From contig NW_017803843.1 of assembly GCF_001625305.1 (NCBI RefSeq), forward strand, positions 752,263 to 816,262: a DNA stretch of 64,000 bases, given 5' to 3'. Of the stretch, positions 1 through 47,295 are shown one piece after another. This DNA comes from Branchiostoma belcheri (Eukaryota > Chordata > Leptocardii > Amphioxiformes > Branchiostomatidae). Both the position numbers and the translations under genes were made by a program. Below the pieces are notes generated by a model. That model did no database searches and was not told the DNA's origin. It saw nothing but the letters and a program-made list of their open reading frames with translations. The stretch's first letter is position 1. Each line of letters begins with the position of its first letter.

Positions 1-537
1 AAAATGAGCCACCAATGTCAGTCTTTGATTTCTAACCCCCCTCCCCATACATCTCCGGTCAGGCTACGTGGTGAAAGAACGCGTCGTGCATATCACTGGG
101 CCGGGCGGAACGGCATCGTCGGCGTGCGCCGGTCGGTGCACGCGCGGCCGCGCTGAGGTTTGTCCGCCTGACGGCGTTATTAAAACGCAGAAGTACAATA
201 AGCCTCACATGCAAGCTTTCTTCCTAATTGCAGTACAGTTCATGCAACCCGATGCGTGCCTTGATTATTGCATCCCGGCTTTTCGGCGTTGAAACAAAAC
301 GGTTCTGCACATCACATCTATGCCATGTAGATATATTACAGAGGGTTTCAGAGGGTCGCAGATGGTACAAAGTCGCTATGATTAAGCATAGAGGGGAGCT
401 TTATTTTCGCAATCAATACTGCACTGTCCTGTCCCGGGGCCCGGGTGATGTTGATCTGTGTCTATGTACCCTCGTCAGCACGTCTTCAGCTTCCCTGATC
501 GATTCGCGGCCCGTTTCCGGAGAGACATTAGGCGCAC

Positions 538-545
538 TATAAATA
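538..545 (+). promoter_or_regulatory. TATA-like box TATAAATA
   Basis: A consensus TATAAATA lies in a GC-rich stretch and is followed about 30 bases later by sequence that could be a start site. No coding exon downstream could be identified, so this is a motif match only. Confidence 0.25.
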
Positions 546-1920
546 GCGCGGTAGTAAACCGAAGCAGGTGTGTGCGAAAGACAAACAGAAAAAAAATGTG
601 GCTTTACCTGCATCTTCCACGAAATCCTCTCCCTCCTCGAAGTCCATCCCGCCGCCGTGTGTGATGAGAGACGTTTGTTTGTCGAGAAGAGTGATTTATC
701 TAGGTCGCACCGCCAAGCAAGGAGGGGAAACGCAAGATCTGGGAGCCTCGATCGTAGCAGGAGCAGACCGAGCGTTATTTCGCGATTGCCGGCCGGAAGC
801 CCCCGTTGGCGGGTTGCCGTGTCCACGCCTACCGCCGAGCCCGGTGCGTGTGTTGTGCTCGGCCCGAGAAGGGCGAGGAGGGAAGGGCGTGCTGCGTCGA
901 GACCGCGGCCTTCCCGGCTAAAAATAACCCGGCTGTGCTCTGACCTCCGGAAAATACGCCCGTGTCGAGTGAAATATTTAACAAGGGAAGAAGGAGGGAG
1001 CCGCCAGTCTAGGCATAATCAGATGCAGGTACCAGTGTATACAAATAGTGCCCCACATTGGGGCAAACCATTCGATGCCAGAAGGGGGTTGTATTGACAC
1101 CGGAAAGATTAAAGCTACACCACATGCAGAATGTGTAATAATACGTCGGTGACACGGTTTAGGATTCATTTTTTGAATTGTTACAAGAAAGGATAATTCT
1201 AGAAGTTGTCCCATCTCTAATAACGCGACATTGACAGTTGGAGTAAGTTGATGACGGACATATACATCAGTCACTATAGACACTTGATGATATGTTGTTC
1301 ATGGAACACCTTATTTCTGACAAGAGGGGCACTTATGACGCCTCTCGCTCTTCCAATCTTCGCGAGTAAAACCTAGGCAGGGGGTCAGGATCACGGCTAT
1401 ACAATAGGATTCCATAGTTCAAATAATGAGGGATGTGCCCCCCCCCCACACACACACCTCATCTCACCATTTACAACCACCTGTTGCAACACAATTACGT
1501 CATATTTGGGTCAGTGCTGATTGGCTTAGAAAGACAAACAGATAGAGTGGTTCACAGGAATTAAAACATACATTCGTGATGATTCGAAATAGCTTCATCA
1601 GAAATCATAAACATTGATAATAACTACATCTCCCATTTGCCTTGAACGGCCATTTCAAAGTTTTACGTACGTCAGATCTGGCGGTAGTTCCTTTATGTTG
1701 ATTGTCTTTTGATAAAAATTACTCAGGGGGCTAACTCGAAAGCACCGTGTAATTGGCAAACTAGAATTAATAATTCATTCGTCAGAATTTTCAACCATGA
1801 TAAGATCTACCATGTTCCTTATTGTGATGCCTGTTGCACATTTGTTTGATCAAAAACCAGGCGGAACATAACGTTGACTTGCCGGGCAATTTATCAGCGG
1901 CGGTTTATGTGTACACAAAG

Positions 1921-2407
1921 TAGCCTACTGTGCAGGCCTCCGATCTGGTGGGCGTTTTAATACTTGGTTTTATAGAATTGTTAACACGTTCTTTTGCCGG
2001 TCATCTTACAACCAACCGGCCATCCGGGACGAGTCGGGTTTTTTTTTTTTATATTCCGAAACAAGTAATCACAAGACGTGGTGACAGCACACTCAAGTTT
2101 TTTCAACTTATGTTAATGCCGCCACCAACACAGGGACAGTACAATACTCATTTACACCTGAGCGAAGTGAGGAAAGTCGTGTAAAGTGCCTTTCCCAAGG
2201 GCACAAGATCGGTGGCATGTCAGGACTCGAACTCGGGGCCACTGGTTCCGATTCGAGAACGCTGCCGCTACGCCACACGACCCCACGTCGGGTTTGCCCT
2301 ACAATGGCTGGTTGATTGTGGAATGAACGGCAAAAGGACGCATTAACAAATTCCTCAAATCCCAGTATCAAAACGCCCACCCACCCGGATGCCTGCACAG
2401 GAGGCTA
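1921..2407. mobile_element. Foldback/MITE-like element with ~110-bp inverted termini
   Basis: The left end (TAGCCTACTGTGCAGGC...) and the reverse complement of the right end (TAGCCTCCTGTGCAGGC...) match with scattered differences for about 110 bases. They even translate to similar peptides on opposite strands, which explains two apparent ORFs. Flanks TGTACACAAA and TGTACCCAAA look like an aged target-site duplication. The centre holds a tRNA-derived SINE body (2140-2295), so the element is either composite or a nested insertion. No transposase is present. Confidence 0.7.
2140..2295 (-). repeat. tRNA-derived SINE copy
   Basis: Read on the minus strand, it has a pol III A-box-like TGGCGTAGCGGC, then a B-box-like GAGTTCGAGTCC, then a body containing GGGAAAGGCACTTTACACGA. 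The same body recurs at about 13.1, 28.9 and 31.4 kb in this window, so this is a dispersed family and not a functional tRNA gene. Confidence 0.65.
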
Positions 2408-3339
2408 TGTACCCAAACGCCCGGTGGCGGTTACGGCACTAGCGATAGGGGGTAGGTCTCAGCGGAACGCCAAGGCCAGTCGTGACTTTTTCGGCTGCTT
2501 CTGGCGGACAACAGCATCAGAGAGTGACAGGGAGAGCAAAACATGTGCCAACACAAGCAAGCTGTGTGTCACGCGAAGAGGCTATGTCAATCGTAAGCTA
2601 CTTATAGTTGGCCAGAGAGGGGGCAGGCGAGGGAGGGTAGTAGTAGTAGAGGTAGTAGCGGCCCGGCCAAATACAACATACGCAGACTAGGAAAATACAT
2701 CCTCACGATTTTCTCTGTCCAAATCTGTAAAATCTGCTCGGAGATTGAACCCCATCAGTCGAAAGGCGATTTACCCCGCTGCTGATAGGTCGGATTTGGG
2801 TAGAAAGTCTACTTTCTCGCGTGGCGACGAGCAAGAATAAGTACTTCCTTCCGGCTAGGCGCCGAGTCCATGTTTTTAAGACATCATAAAACGTCTATTT
2901 CAGCTTCCTGTTTCCGCACGACCTGGCGGTTACTGACATTAGTACATGACTTTCATATCAATAGATCATCAGAACTGCAGGCGCCAACCCGCCATGCCCT
3001 GATTCCAACGTTAAATAACGTTCATAGATATTCCCAAAGGTACCTCTGGATTTGCGCCAAATTGTTACCAATTTAATGTAAAAACTACTTGACTGTTACG
3101 TTGGAAAAAACGTAGAGTATTCCGTACCAGCTAACGTATATAGGAAAACGTGTCTCTTTATGGTAAAGAAGTCGTTGAACCCGGACATTGCGCTTTTTTT
3201 CAGTGCTGACAGAGAGGGTTCTACATTTAGCGCAGTGCGGTGAGTTATAAAGTAGTGGAGGTCATCGTTCATACCATTGATTCACCCATATGGACGATGA
3301 CCCCTACCTGGTCACTGACCTGGACACCAAGATGTTTCA

Positions 3340-3500
3340 GAATTCTAGATTTACAAATGCTCTGTTAATAGCAACATGCTTACTAATGTGTATGTAAATT
3401 TGTAGTCATATGTGTATATTTGTACTGTGTGTGAAATGTGTAATGAGCCCTGGAAGATTAGCCCTAACGGGCTAAAGGGTATCGTAACAAACTGAAACTG
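3340..3500 (+). repeat. Possible non-LTR retroelement 3' end
   Basis: The stretch contains AGCCCTAACGGGCTAAAGGG, able to form a small hairpin, followed by GTATCGTAACAAACTGAAACTGAA. That arrangement resembles the 3' tails of LINE-like elements. No reverse transcriptase frame is attached, so the assignment is by pattern only. Confidence 0.3.
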
Positions 3501-4639
3501 AATGACTTACAAATGCTCTATTAATAGCACCACTCTTTACTAATGACTTAACAAATAAACTCCGAACAGGAGATTGCTCTCCGAAAGGGTGCTCTAAGAT
3601 TTCCTTTCAATGAAATTGGTTTAAAATTAAAAAAAAAAAACTTGGCTTCGCGATGGCGACGCCCTAGTTCCTCCACTAATTTTCTCTCGCGCTTAGACAG
3701 GATCATCTAAGGACAACCACTGCTTGGTCTGCAAAAACAAATGGAAGGCCAAATCAGTTCAAAGAAATTCCCCATAGTAAACGCCTTGCCCTGAAAAGCG
3801 CCGTTCTCGCCCAATTTGGTAGGAGAAGGAAGACACTTAAACAGACTGTTGAAAATGGAAAGGCCAAGGCACCACTCTTAGCGCCTTATAGACGTGATGT
3901 GCTGTCTCCACTTACTTCCCCAAGCCTCCAGACGTAAAATGGGTCGCGCGTTATGAAACCATTTCTGTGGATCCGTCTAGCGGATTCACGCAGCAATCCT
4001 GGCGTAAAGTGAACCCGGGGGAGACACGGGCGACCTCGCTGGCCCGATACTCAACACCACGAAGGTCATATAGCAAGCCCCTTGAGTATATACTGCCCTG
4101 CTGGAAAGCCGGAGGCCTCTGGCTATGGGATGCCACCCGTAGCCGTCCTGACACGGGCGCCTACCTTTGGGGGCACTCGGTACAATAATCGATTGTGGTG
4201 CAGACGACAAAAAGTACACCCCTGTCACGCTATCAACTGCTTTGCTTTCCGCGTAATACCGGTGAACGTTCGTGTTGTCGTGACTCGTAATTTTAATACC
4301 AAACGGCTACGATGGTAGATATCTGAACCCCATCAGAATATCATGAATCAACTATCCAGGAGAGCCTGGTTTCTCGTCAGGAATTAATGATCCTCGTCAG
4401 GCGTCGTGGGTTGGGTCGATCGGGTTTATATCGGGAAACACATCAGTATTCCAGTCACGGCGCCGCAGCGGTAACCTCAGGTTGCGAATGGCGGACTGAT
4501 ACCAATTCTTCAAGGGAAGCTGTTACTTGTAACCATTAGATGGCTGGTCGGCTGGCTTGCTGGTTGGTTGAGTAGATCTTAAAAAAAAGTACATTTGCCA
4601 GATAACTACAACTTTAGCGACATCCTACATACCTACCTG

Positions 4640-4672
4640 TCTACATACATACATACATACATACATACAAGC
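4640..4672. repeat. (TACA)n microsatellite
   Basis: Uninterrupted ACAT/TACA tetranucleotide repeat in intergenic DNA. Confidence 0.9.
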
Positions 4673-4779
4673 ATATTTTACATACAGGTACATTTGCTAG
4701 ACTTAAGTCCCAGACACTTTTAATTAAAATTGCTACATAGCCAGATATTTCCGATAACTACTAATTTAACGACTTCTAC

Positions 4780-4866
4780 ATACATACATACATACATACA
4801 GACAGACAGACAGACAGACAGACATGCATACATGCATACATGCATACAGACATACATACATACATG
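4780..4866. repeat. Compound (ACAT)n(ACAG)n microsatellite
   Basis: A run of TACA units passes into about six GACA units and then irregular TGCATACA units. The ORFs rich in His-Thr across it are repeat artefacts. Confidence 0.9.
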
Positions 4867-5261
4867 CACACGTACATGTACATTGTCAGCGGTACATCGC
4901 AGACACTTTATTGCTCTATCCAGACATTACCACCATGTACATACCCGTGGATTACTACTCAGTCACGTTCTGCATACAAGGATTTACAAATTCAGAGGTT
5001 AAAAAATATCCGGACCAGCAAGCGCCTCTGCCGTGCATGACGAGCCATTAATCTTCAGCAAAAAGGCGCCATTTGGTATCACTGGATGATTCCCATCTTT
5101 TTATCGACTCACGACGAAAATCAAGCAAGCGAATGATTTCAACCAGATGGGCTGAAATTATATGATAACGTTAGGTATCAGTGGCCAACCGTTGATATAC
5201 ACTATACATTGAAAGTAGTGATATTTACAGAGAACAATTATCACTGAATGGATGAATGAAT

Positions 5262-5267
5262 TTTATT
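5262..5267 (-). terminator. Poly(A) signal AATAAA for the UNC5CL-like gene
   Basis: AATAAA on the minus strand lies about 455 bases after the stop codon at 5724-5726. It is the first good hexamer downstream, giving a plausible 3' UTR of about 0.46 kb. Confidence 0.5.
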
Positions 5268-5723
5268 GCTCGACAATCGTACATAGTACAATGTGTGGCA
5301 GTAAGACAGTACTACAAAATTAAAGTATCTTACAATTATTACGACAAACTACTATCGATAACAATATGAGTTACAATATATGGTCATGTGCTAGATAAAA
5401 CCCCTCTTCGGCCAGCACAATATGCGCTACCCAGTCCGATACAATATTGAAGGTAATCCCCCTCTCGTGGTAAAGCAACTCTTCAACTCTTCAAAAATTG
5501 GGGATTTCAGACTTTTGCAATCCTCAGATTTATAGCTTTCTGAATTCCCCCAAAGCTCCTGGCTCGCGGCCATATTCTTTGACTTCCTATTATCTTTGTC
5601 TGTCGAGTCGTCCCCTGCCCACACAAACTCACAACTCAGACACCAAAACAACACTTCCGTACCTGGAAGTGTCTAATGAAGAAAACGCTGTACAGGCGCA
5701 AATCAAATTTGAGTTTTGAACCT

Positions 5724-8700
5724 TCACGCAACTGAAACACGTTCCGAAGGATGCATTCGGCTCACGGCATCCGCAGCATCTTTCAGACCACAAGATCGCA
5801 GGCAAGCGAGCAGCTTGTCAAAGGTGGCGTTACATCCCTCCTTCCGCCTCCATGCCAGCAGCACCTGGATAGTTTGCTCCCTGGCGTCTCTCTGGTGGTC
5901 CCACTCTATCGCCTGCATGTCGACATCGTTCAGGCCGAGATGCCTGGCTAAGGGACTCAGTTCCTTCCTGGGGATGAGTCCAGCGACTTTGGTGGTCAGC
6001 TCCCGTTCTGGTAACGGCTGGCATGTGGAAGTCTTGGTCCTTTGCTGTTCAAGAAAAAGGGCAGAAAAACGTGTAGATTTAGACATCGCATGAAATCCGA
6101 CCTTTAAGCACACCTGTGACAGCATGTGTAAAGGCGGTTTCTTCAGTGGGGTGGAAAATGGAACTGAACTACGCATGCTTAAAAATCGCATTTGTTGCAG
6201 TGAGATGTAGCACACATGTTATACCAATGATTTGGAATTATTGACTTGTAAAAGAATAACCACAAGAGCGTTTTTAGTTGCAATGCCAACACTTACCTTT
6301 ATGAGTTCAAAGTCTCGTACGCTCATAATCAGGGGTTTGATGTCGTCCACCTCGGCCTTTTTCCGTCGCGACGTCTTCTGGACGTCCTGTTTGACCCGGA
6401 AGGACGCCACGATGTGGGACTGTCTGTCGGAAGGGTCTGTCGGTTTGCAGATGAACTGGGCGAACGGTGCTCTGCGCGCCGGGCTGCACTTCACACACTT
6501 GATGCAGCTCTGGACTTGTATGGACTAGAAAATCAAATATGAATGGTGAAATTGTCGTCCCATTTAGCACATCTCATCTTGCAGGTAGCGATTTGACTAA
6601 AAGTATATGTACCTAACCAAACAGGGCAAGCAAACAAACAACAACAAAGCAACCAATGACCCAACCAACCAACCAACCGACCGACCGACCGACCGACCGA
6701 CCGACCGACCAACCAACCAACCAACCAACCAACCAACCAACCAACCAACCAGAGCATGTCATTGATACAGCAAACAAAAGATGTCTGAGAAACGTTTTCG
6801 GTAAACTACCTGTTGACTAGTCTGTGTTCCATGGAGGCTGTCAACAGTCCATGGCCACGATGAGTCGCTGACGTCATCCAGCAACGTCACGATGATGTCA
6901 CTCTTGCCGTCAGCCAGGCTCAGCTGGCGGGGTATGCACACCTCCCGCCCGCCGCTCCGGGACTCGTCGCTCTGGAGACTCTACAGGATGACACGGGGAT
7001 GATAGAAAGGTTATTACTTCCGGGTAGGGAAGTATTGTTTTAGGTGCCTGAGATATGGATTTGTAAATGTGTGTCGTTTTGTCCGGAGAGAGTAGGTTGA
7101 CAGCACGAGGGCGAAGAAGATTGACAGGAAAAATGACAGCTAGGTGGTCAAAAGGTCTGATACAGGAAATGGGGTGAACTTGAAGGCTTGAACCTCCCAG
7201 ATACCCCCGACTTCTTGTTTGGAATGGCTATTAGTCAAACGTCAGTACCACCCATTCATTACAAAGGTTATCACAGCATATCATCATCAGCCAAGAATCA
7301 AAGCGGAGCATACCTGATGGTGGTCTGCTATGGTGTCGCATAGGTAGACCCTGAAGATCACCTCCTGTTCCTCACCGCGCTCAACGTACTGTCCGAACAC
7401 CACACACTGCAGGTCCAGCGGCTTACGCTTCTTACAACACTCGGTGACCACGTAAGTAGTGAAGTGCGTCGTCTTGACGTACACGTAGCTGGCGTCGTAC
7501 GTGTAGCAGCAGTCCACCACGGCCGAGTTGTTGTCCTTACTCTCAGCGGGGATGTCCCTCCACTGCATCCGAGAGCCGACCGGTGATTCGCTGCAGCGCA
7601 CTCGCGGCGACCAATCGGCTTGGTCGATGCTCGCGCGGTGCGGGATTCGGATGGTGACGGGTCTATCGAACTTGGCTATCCCCTTGGCTACGATCTCGAC
7701 TGCCGGGGACAGCTGGAGCTCGTGTTCGGTACAGCGTTTCGTCCCCAGTTCTGCATCCGCCAGGTTCAAGTTGACCTCCGGTCTCACCACTCGGGCTTCA
7801 ACTTCCAGCTTCCCGTTCATGTTTTTCGGAACTGCCCCGCGGGGGACGATGACCTCAACATCGGACAGTTTCGGAAAGGCCAATTTTCCGCCATCGTGGC
7901 CGAAATGACGGGAAAACTGGTGGATATAGAGGCCTGATGATGCCATTTTCTGGAACCTCACGGGCGTCGGTTCTTCTGAGAGCGCGGGCCAGAGATTTAG
8001 AGAATTTGGCTGAGAACCGTCCTTCGACAACACGTCATTGTGGAGTAGGTTACTTTCGTCAACGCTGGCCATGAGAGGAGCAGTACAATCTAAAGAAACA
8101 TCAAGGGACAACTCAGAAGTGTTTTGACGGAGAGAAGTAGAGCTTACTATCTGATCTGGTACCGGAAGGTTCTTGTCAGTGGCAGCCATGAGAGGAGAAG
8201 TGCAGTCGACCGAAATTTCCAGGGACGACTCAGAGGTTCTTCGCGGCTTGGCAGTCAGGTTGACTATCTGGTCTGGAACCGCTAGTTGTCGCATGCCGGC
8301 CGAACCACAGTTCATCTCCATCTCCTCTTCCAAACTCTGTCAGGAAATATCAGTTAGAAAATCATTCAAAGCCGGCTTCAATTTTATGATCTATGTTATA
8401 TAATCTATCTGAATAAAAGGCAGAATATGTTGGATTATCTTTTTAACCAAAGTCTGGTGTTGATTTGTTAGAAGTATATAACTGCAAAGTAAGAAATAGG
8501 TAGGGAGGGAACCTATGTTCTAATGAACAAGTGATGGGAAATATCTGGGTCCGAAGTAGTGCGAACATTTCAGAAACCAACCTCTACATTGCTGTTTTCA
8601 CTCGTTTTCATCTCATTAGTTTTCGACTGTAATGAGATGATATCCCCGGTGCATGAGTGACGGTGATTTTACCTGATGATGTTTGTTTGTCCTTCCAGCT

Positions 8701-10070
8701 CGGTATCTCATGGCGAGCCCCACAATAACCAGAAACACGAACACACCGAGGGTGGGGATGACGACAGTCGGGATGTTGAGGTTTCCATCCTCCCCTGCAT
8801 TATCTGTGTTGCCTTTATTGGACAAAGAATAAGACTGTAAATACAACTGGAAGAAGTGTAGACATGGGAAAGACGTACGTCGTTACTATTGCGATCACAC
8901 AATTGACTTCAATACTGTATATATCAATGAACAACCAGACAATCGGAAGGTAACAATTAAACGGGGATCGATCAAAGAAAAAGCAATAAAAGGAATGAAT
9001 TAATTCCCTGTCTTGCTTCGTAAAACACGAGCCAAAGGGCGCACAAAAATGTACCCCTTCAGACAAAGCAAGCCTTTGCAATTTGTTACGTGACGCAAGT
9101 TTCTACAAGGTGAGAAAAGAGGTCAATCTCACCATTTCCCGGCACGGCAGCGCGCCCGGGCTTGGTGAATATGGCAATACCAACAGTTGGCATTGGTATC
9201 ATTCCCGATGCGGGCGCAAAGGATGACGGGAAGAGAAGAACATCATCAGGCTTCTGTCCCCCCACCTTGATGGTTGCAGTGTTGACATCGCCGTGAGCCT
9301 GTGGTGATGACCAAATGTACACGTGTTTTTATTCTTAACGTCTACAGCCAGAAGAATGGTTGTGTTGGCGACCTTAGAAATATGGAGCGAAAGAAAAAAC
9401 TATACCGCAGATAAAAAAAGAATGACCTGCTTGCTTTCTTAAATATGCACTGTTGACCATGTTTGCCATTTTAAGATGGTAGGTTGATCTCTCCAGTTAC
9501 TGCATGTAACAGTATGTAATGCGGTTTGAATCAATTCTTCGCTTTACACTAGTACCATAATTAGTCCTCTCGTCTTGTACAACTTTCCTGACTATTTTTT
9601 TTTGCGCCATTGGATTAATTCATAGTTAAGTGGACCCTGTGATTATAATGTAATAGTCCAACAGATTGATCATAATCTATACATTGTACGTTTTGGTTCA
9701 ATCATTAACACGGCGTCCGGTACGTCATTACACCTGCGCGACTTCTCAGGAATGGGGTCACGTAAAAGAGAACGCCTTCTTAGAATAACGGAAACGATTG
9801 CAGAGAGGAGTTTATAAGATAAGGAAAATATATCAAGAACTCCTGGCCTGAAAAATAATGTTCACCACTTCTCATGTACAACCTTAGGCCTAGTCTGATA
9901 TTTCTTGGTCGGTCCCTAGTCACATACTAGTATTTGAAGAAGTCTGACTCATGCTACGTATATAGTTAATATGTGTATGTGTATGGGGTCAACGAAAGGG
10001 CAATACTTACACTTTCTGCAGGTGAAATAAAGACACCAAGTCCAAGAAATATATATATCCACCAGTACAT
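5724..10070 (-). CDS. UNC5CL-like transmembrane ZU5-UPA-death-domain protein
   Basis: Seven coding exons (10011-10070, 9133-9298, 8673-8812, 7314-8336, 6810-6980, 6297-6524, 5724-6044) join in phase to 702 residues. The start [14 protein letters not shown] opens a signal peptide (1-20). Residues 21-88 are a short ectodomain with no Ig or TSP1 repeat, and 89-110 are a TM helix followed by basic residues. Two copies of a 37-residue segment sit at about 140-215. A ZU5 domain begins near 268 ([20 protein letters not shown]), the UPA region spans exons five and six, and a death domain lies at about 612-695. UNC5 netrin receptors share the cytoplasmic order but carry Ig/TSP1 ectodomains; UNC5CL lacks them and signals toward NF-kB, so it is the closer match. 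The ligand is unknown. The exact gene name is inferred; the domain calls are strong. Confidence 0.85.
6655..6752. repeat. (AACC)n(GACC)n tetranucleotide array in an intron
   Basis: About 98 bases of AACC units with a central block of GACC units. On the minus strand it translates as Val-Gly-Trp-Leu repeats, a spurious ORF. It sits between exons five and six of the UNC5CL-like gene. Confidence 0.95.
8048..8285 (-). repeat. Internal 37-residue tandem duplication in the juxtamembrane region
   Basis: Two adjacent protein segments, both opening VPDQIV and closing DCTSPLMA or DCTAPLMA, lie between the TM helix and ZU5. The DNA copies are also clearly alike, so the duplication is fairly recent. The conserved SLxxSxDCTxPLMA core may be a short interaction motif; this is inference. 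Confidence 0.8.
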
Positions 10071-10456
10071 CCTGGTCTGAAAGAGGGAATAATACTATTA
10101 ATAGAACCTTTTTCTAACGATGTACGCACTTCGAGATCTATCGTATAAGACGCATTGATAGAAAAACAGGTCTTTTGTCATACCAAAGTCCATTTAATTG
10201 TACACGAATAATAACGTAACGACCGGGCAGGTAACGGAAAACACGGGAAAATATAGCAACGTTCTGAAACGTAAATTAAGTCTGCGCATATACATTGCAT
10301 ACAGGACATCAGCATTTAAGTGGGGTGTTAAAAGTTCCATGCCATTTTCTCATGATAATTCATTCCTGGCGAAACACGTCAAAGTATCCAGCAACCGTAA
10401 CACTATACAAGAATACATGACAGTCAAGTTAGAAATAGCAAAATAGGTCTACTCAC

Positions 10457-10540
10457 CTTTTCAGACCTTTTCATCCTGTCCTTGAAGGAAAAGTTTTGTC
10501 GCACAAGTTTCCACCAAGACGAGACGAGACGTGGTTCGAT
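10457..10540 (-). other. Probable 5' UTR exon of the UNC5CL-like gene
   Basis: The coding start exon has an acceptor (CTCTTTCAG) just before ACCAGGATG, ending at about 10076, so an upstream noncoding exon is required. A donor reading AAAAG|GTGAGTAGAC on the minus strand at 10457 fits. The upstream edge is not defined. Confidence 0.45.
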
Positions 10541-11186
10541 CAGGTGTGAAAGTTTCTGCGCAAGTCGTGGGCGGGGGTTCCCATGACGTACTTGTCACAC
10601 CTTTGGTATTCGCTCACGCAGCAGATTTATTTGTCTCCAAACAATTTGACTTCTTGCTTACCAGTGAAAGTGTCACGAGACCTATTCAACAACGGTTCCA
10701 GCTAGAAATATGTCTTACGTAGACTCTCCAGGAGACTATACAATAAAACGTCAATGTTGGTTTTTCTTGTTCTGCGGTGGTCACAACGCAAATATTGCAT
10801 CACACCACGTCGTATGTTAAATAAGGAAGCAGATAGGAGTAGTAAAAGGGTAGGTCGATCACATATTACTAGTAGTTTAAAGGTGCGTACAGGTCAAGTA
10901 CATCTGCAGTTGCTTTCAAATGGGCTTCAGGTTGTAGCAAGCATTTGGCAGTATTTCTCTTGTTGAATAATCCCCCCCCCCGTTATTCTATAGATATGGA
11001 TCAAATTCTGTGTATCCAGAGGACAGAGGTTTGAACCCTTCTCGAGCATGTTTGTGAGAGTTTGCATTCGTTCTTTTTGGCTCTGAGGACGTAGAGGCAT
11101 TGGCCAGCTGTGTATGAGGGAACTTCAGGCATAAACCCTGTGCTACTTTAACTTCACAAATAAACTTTTGTAATCATTATGCATAT
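10541..11186. other. Intergenic spacer between CFAP46 and the UNC5CL-like gene
   Basis: Contains the likely promoter of the minus-strand UNC5CL-like gene at its left end and the region downstream of the CFAP46 poly(A) signal at its right end. A poly-C run lies at 10973-10981. No exon or known repeat was recognised. Confidence 0.4.
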
Positions 11187-11192
11187 TTTATT
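11187..11192 (-). terminator. Poly(A) signal AATAAA for CFAP46
   Basis: Minus-strand AATAAA about 430 bases past the CFAP46 stop codon at 11619-11621. Confidence 0.5.
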
Positions 11193-11618
11193 GTTGTATT
11201 GATTATACACAATACTCTAAAATTTTATTCAAACGTGAAAATGTCAGAATTCAGGTGAATCAGTCCTCCCATGACAAGCTATCAAATACACACAAACCGA
11301 CAAAACTTGTCAATGCTACTACATGTAGTATATACCAATGGAATGATAAACATTGTATATGTTAAGTGCTATTTCTATGACAATAGTTTCTGTATTAAAG
11401 TAAACTGTTTTCTTACACCAACACTGACATACAAGTTGCTCATGTCTAGAGACTCAAACAATTAATTGATATACCCATAAAGAAATCTCAACATTTTGAA
11501 GAAAAAAACCCATCCCATCTACATGTTACTTGGGGTGAAGTGACCATGCCATTAACAAAGAATGCCTTAAGAATATTTCATCTTTCCTATGTCGTAATGT
11601 TGATGACGCCGGCCACAG

Positions 11619-47295
<35,677 letters not shown>

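Larger units (their letters stand above)
1..5261. other. Intergenic region without a recognisable gene
   Basis: No open frame here resembles a known protein and none chains by splice sites into a neighbour. The first kilobase is GC- and CpG-richer than the rest and has a TATA-like box at 538-545, so an unseen promoter or first exon is possible. The remainder is AT-rich sequence with repeats that are listed separately (1921-2407, 3340-3500, 4640-4672, 4780-4866). An A-rich tract near 3627 and the stretch 3600-4600 show nothing I recognise. Confidence 0.6.

Noticed and set aside
413..1097. Overlapping ORFs of 100-175 codons in the GC-rich left end
   Set aside because: Several frames and both strands are open at once because of base composition; no domain, splice continuity or recognisable sequence.
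2200..2295. A functional tRNA gene
   Set aside because: A- and B-box-like motifs are present, but the cloverleaf is not intact and the sequence continues into a SINE body shared by other copies here.
4730..5051. Small ORFs with His-Thr-Tyr repeats
   Set aside because: Artefacts of the ACAT/ACAG microsatellite.
6655..6752. CRISPR-like array
   Set aside because: Simple tetranucleotide repeat without spacers, in a eukaryotic intron.
6533..6757. ORF rich in Val-Gly-Trp-Leu on the minus strand
   Set aside because: Translation of a tetranucleotide microsatellite within an intron.
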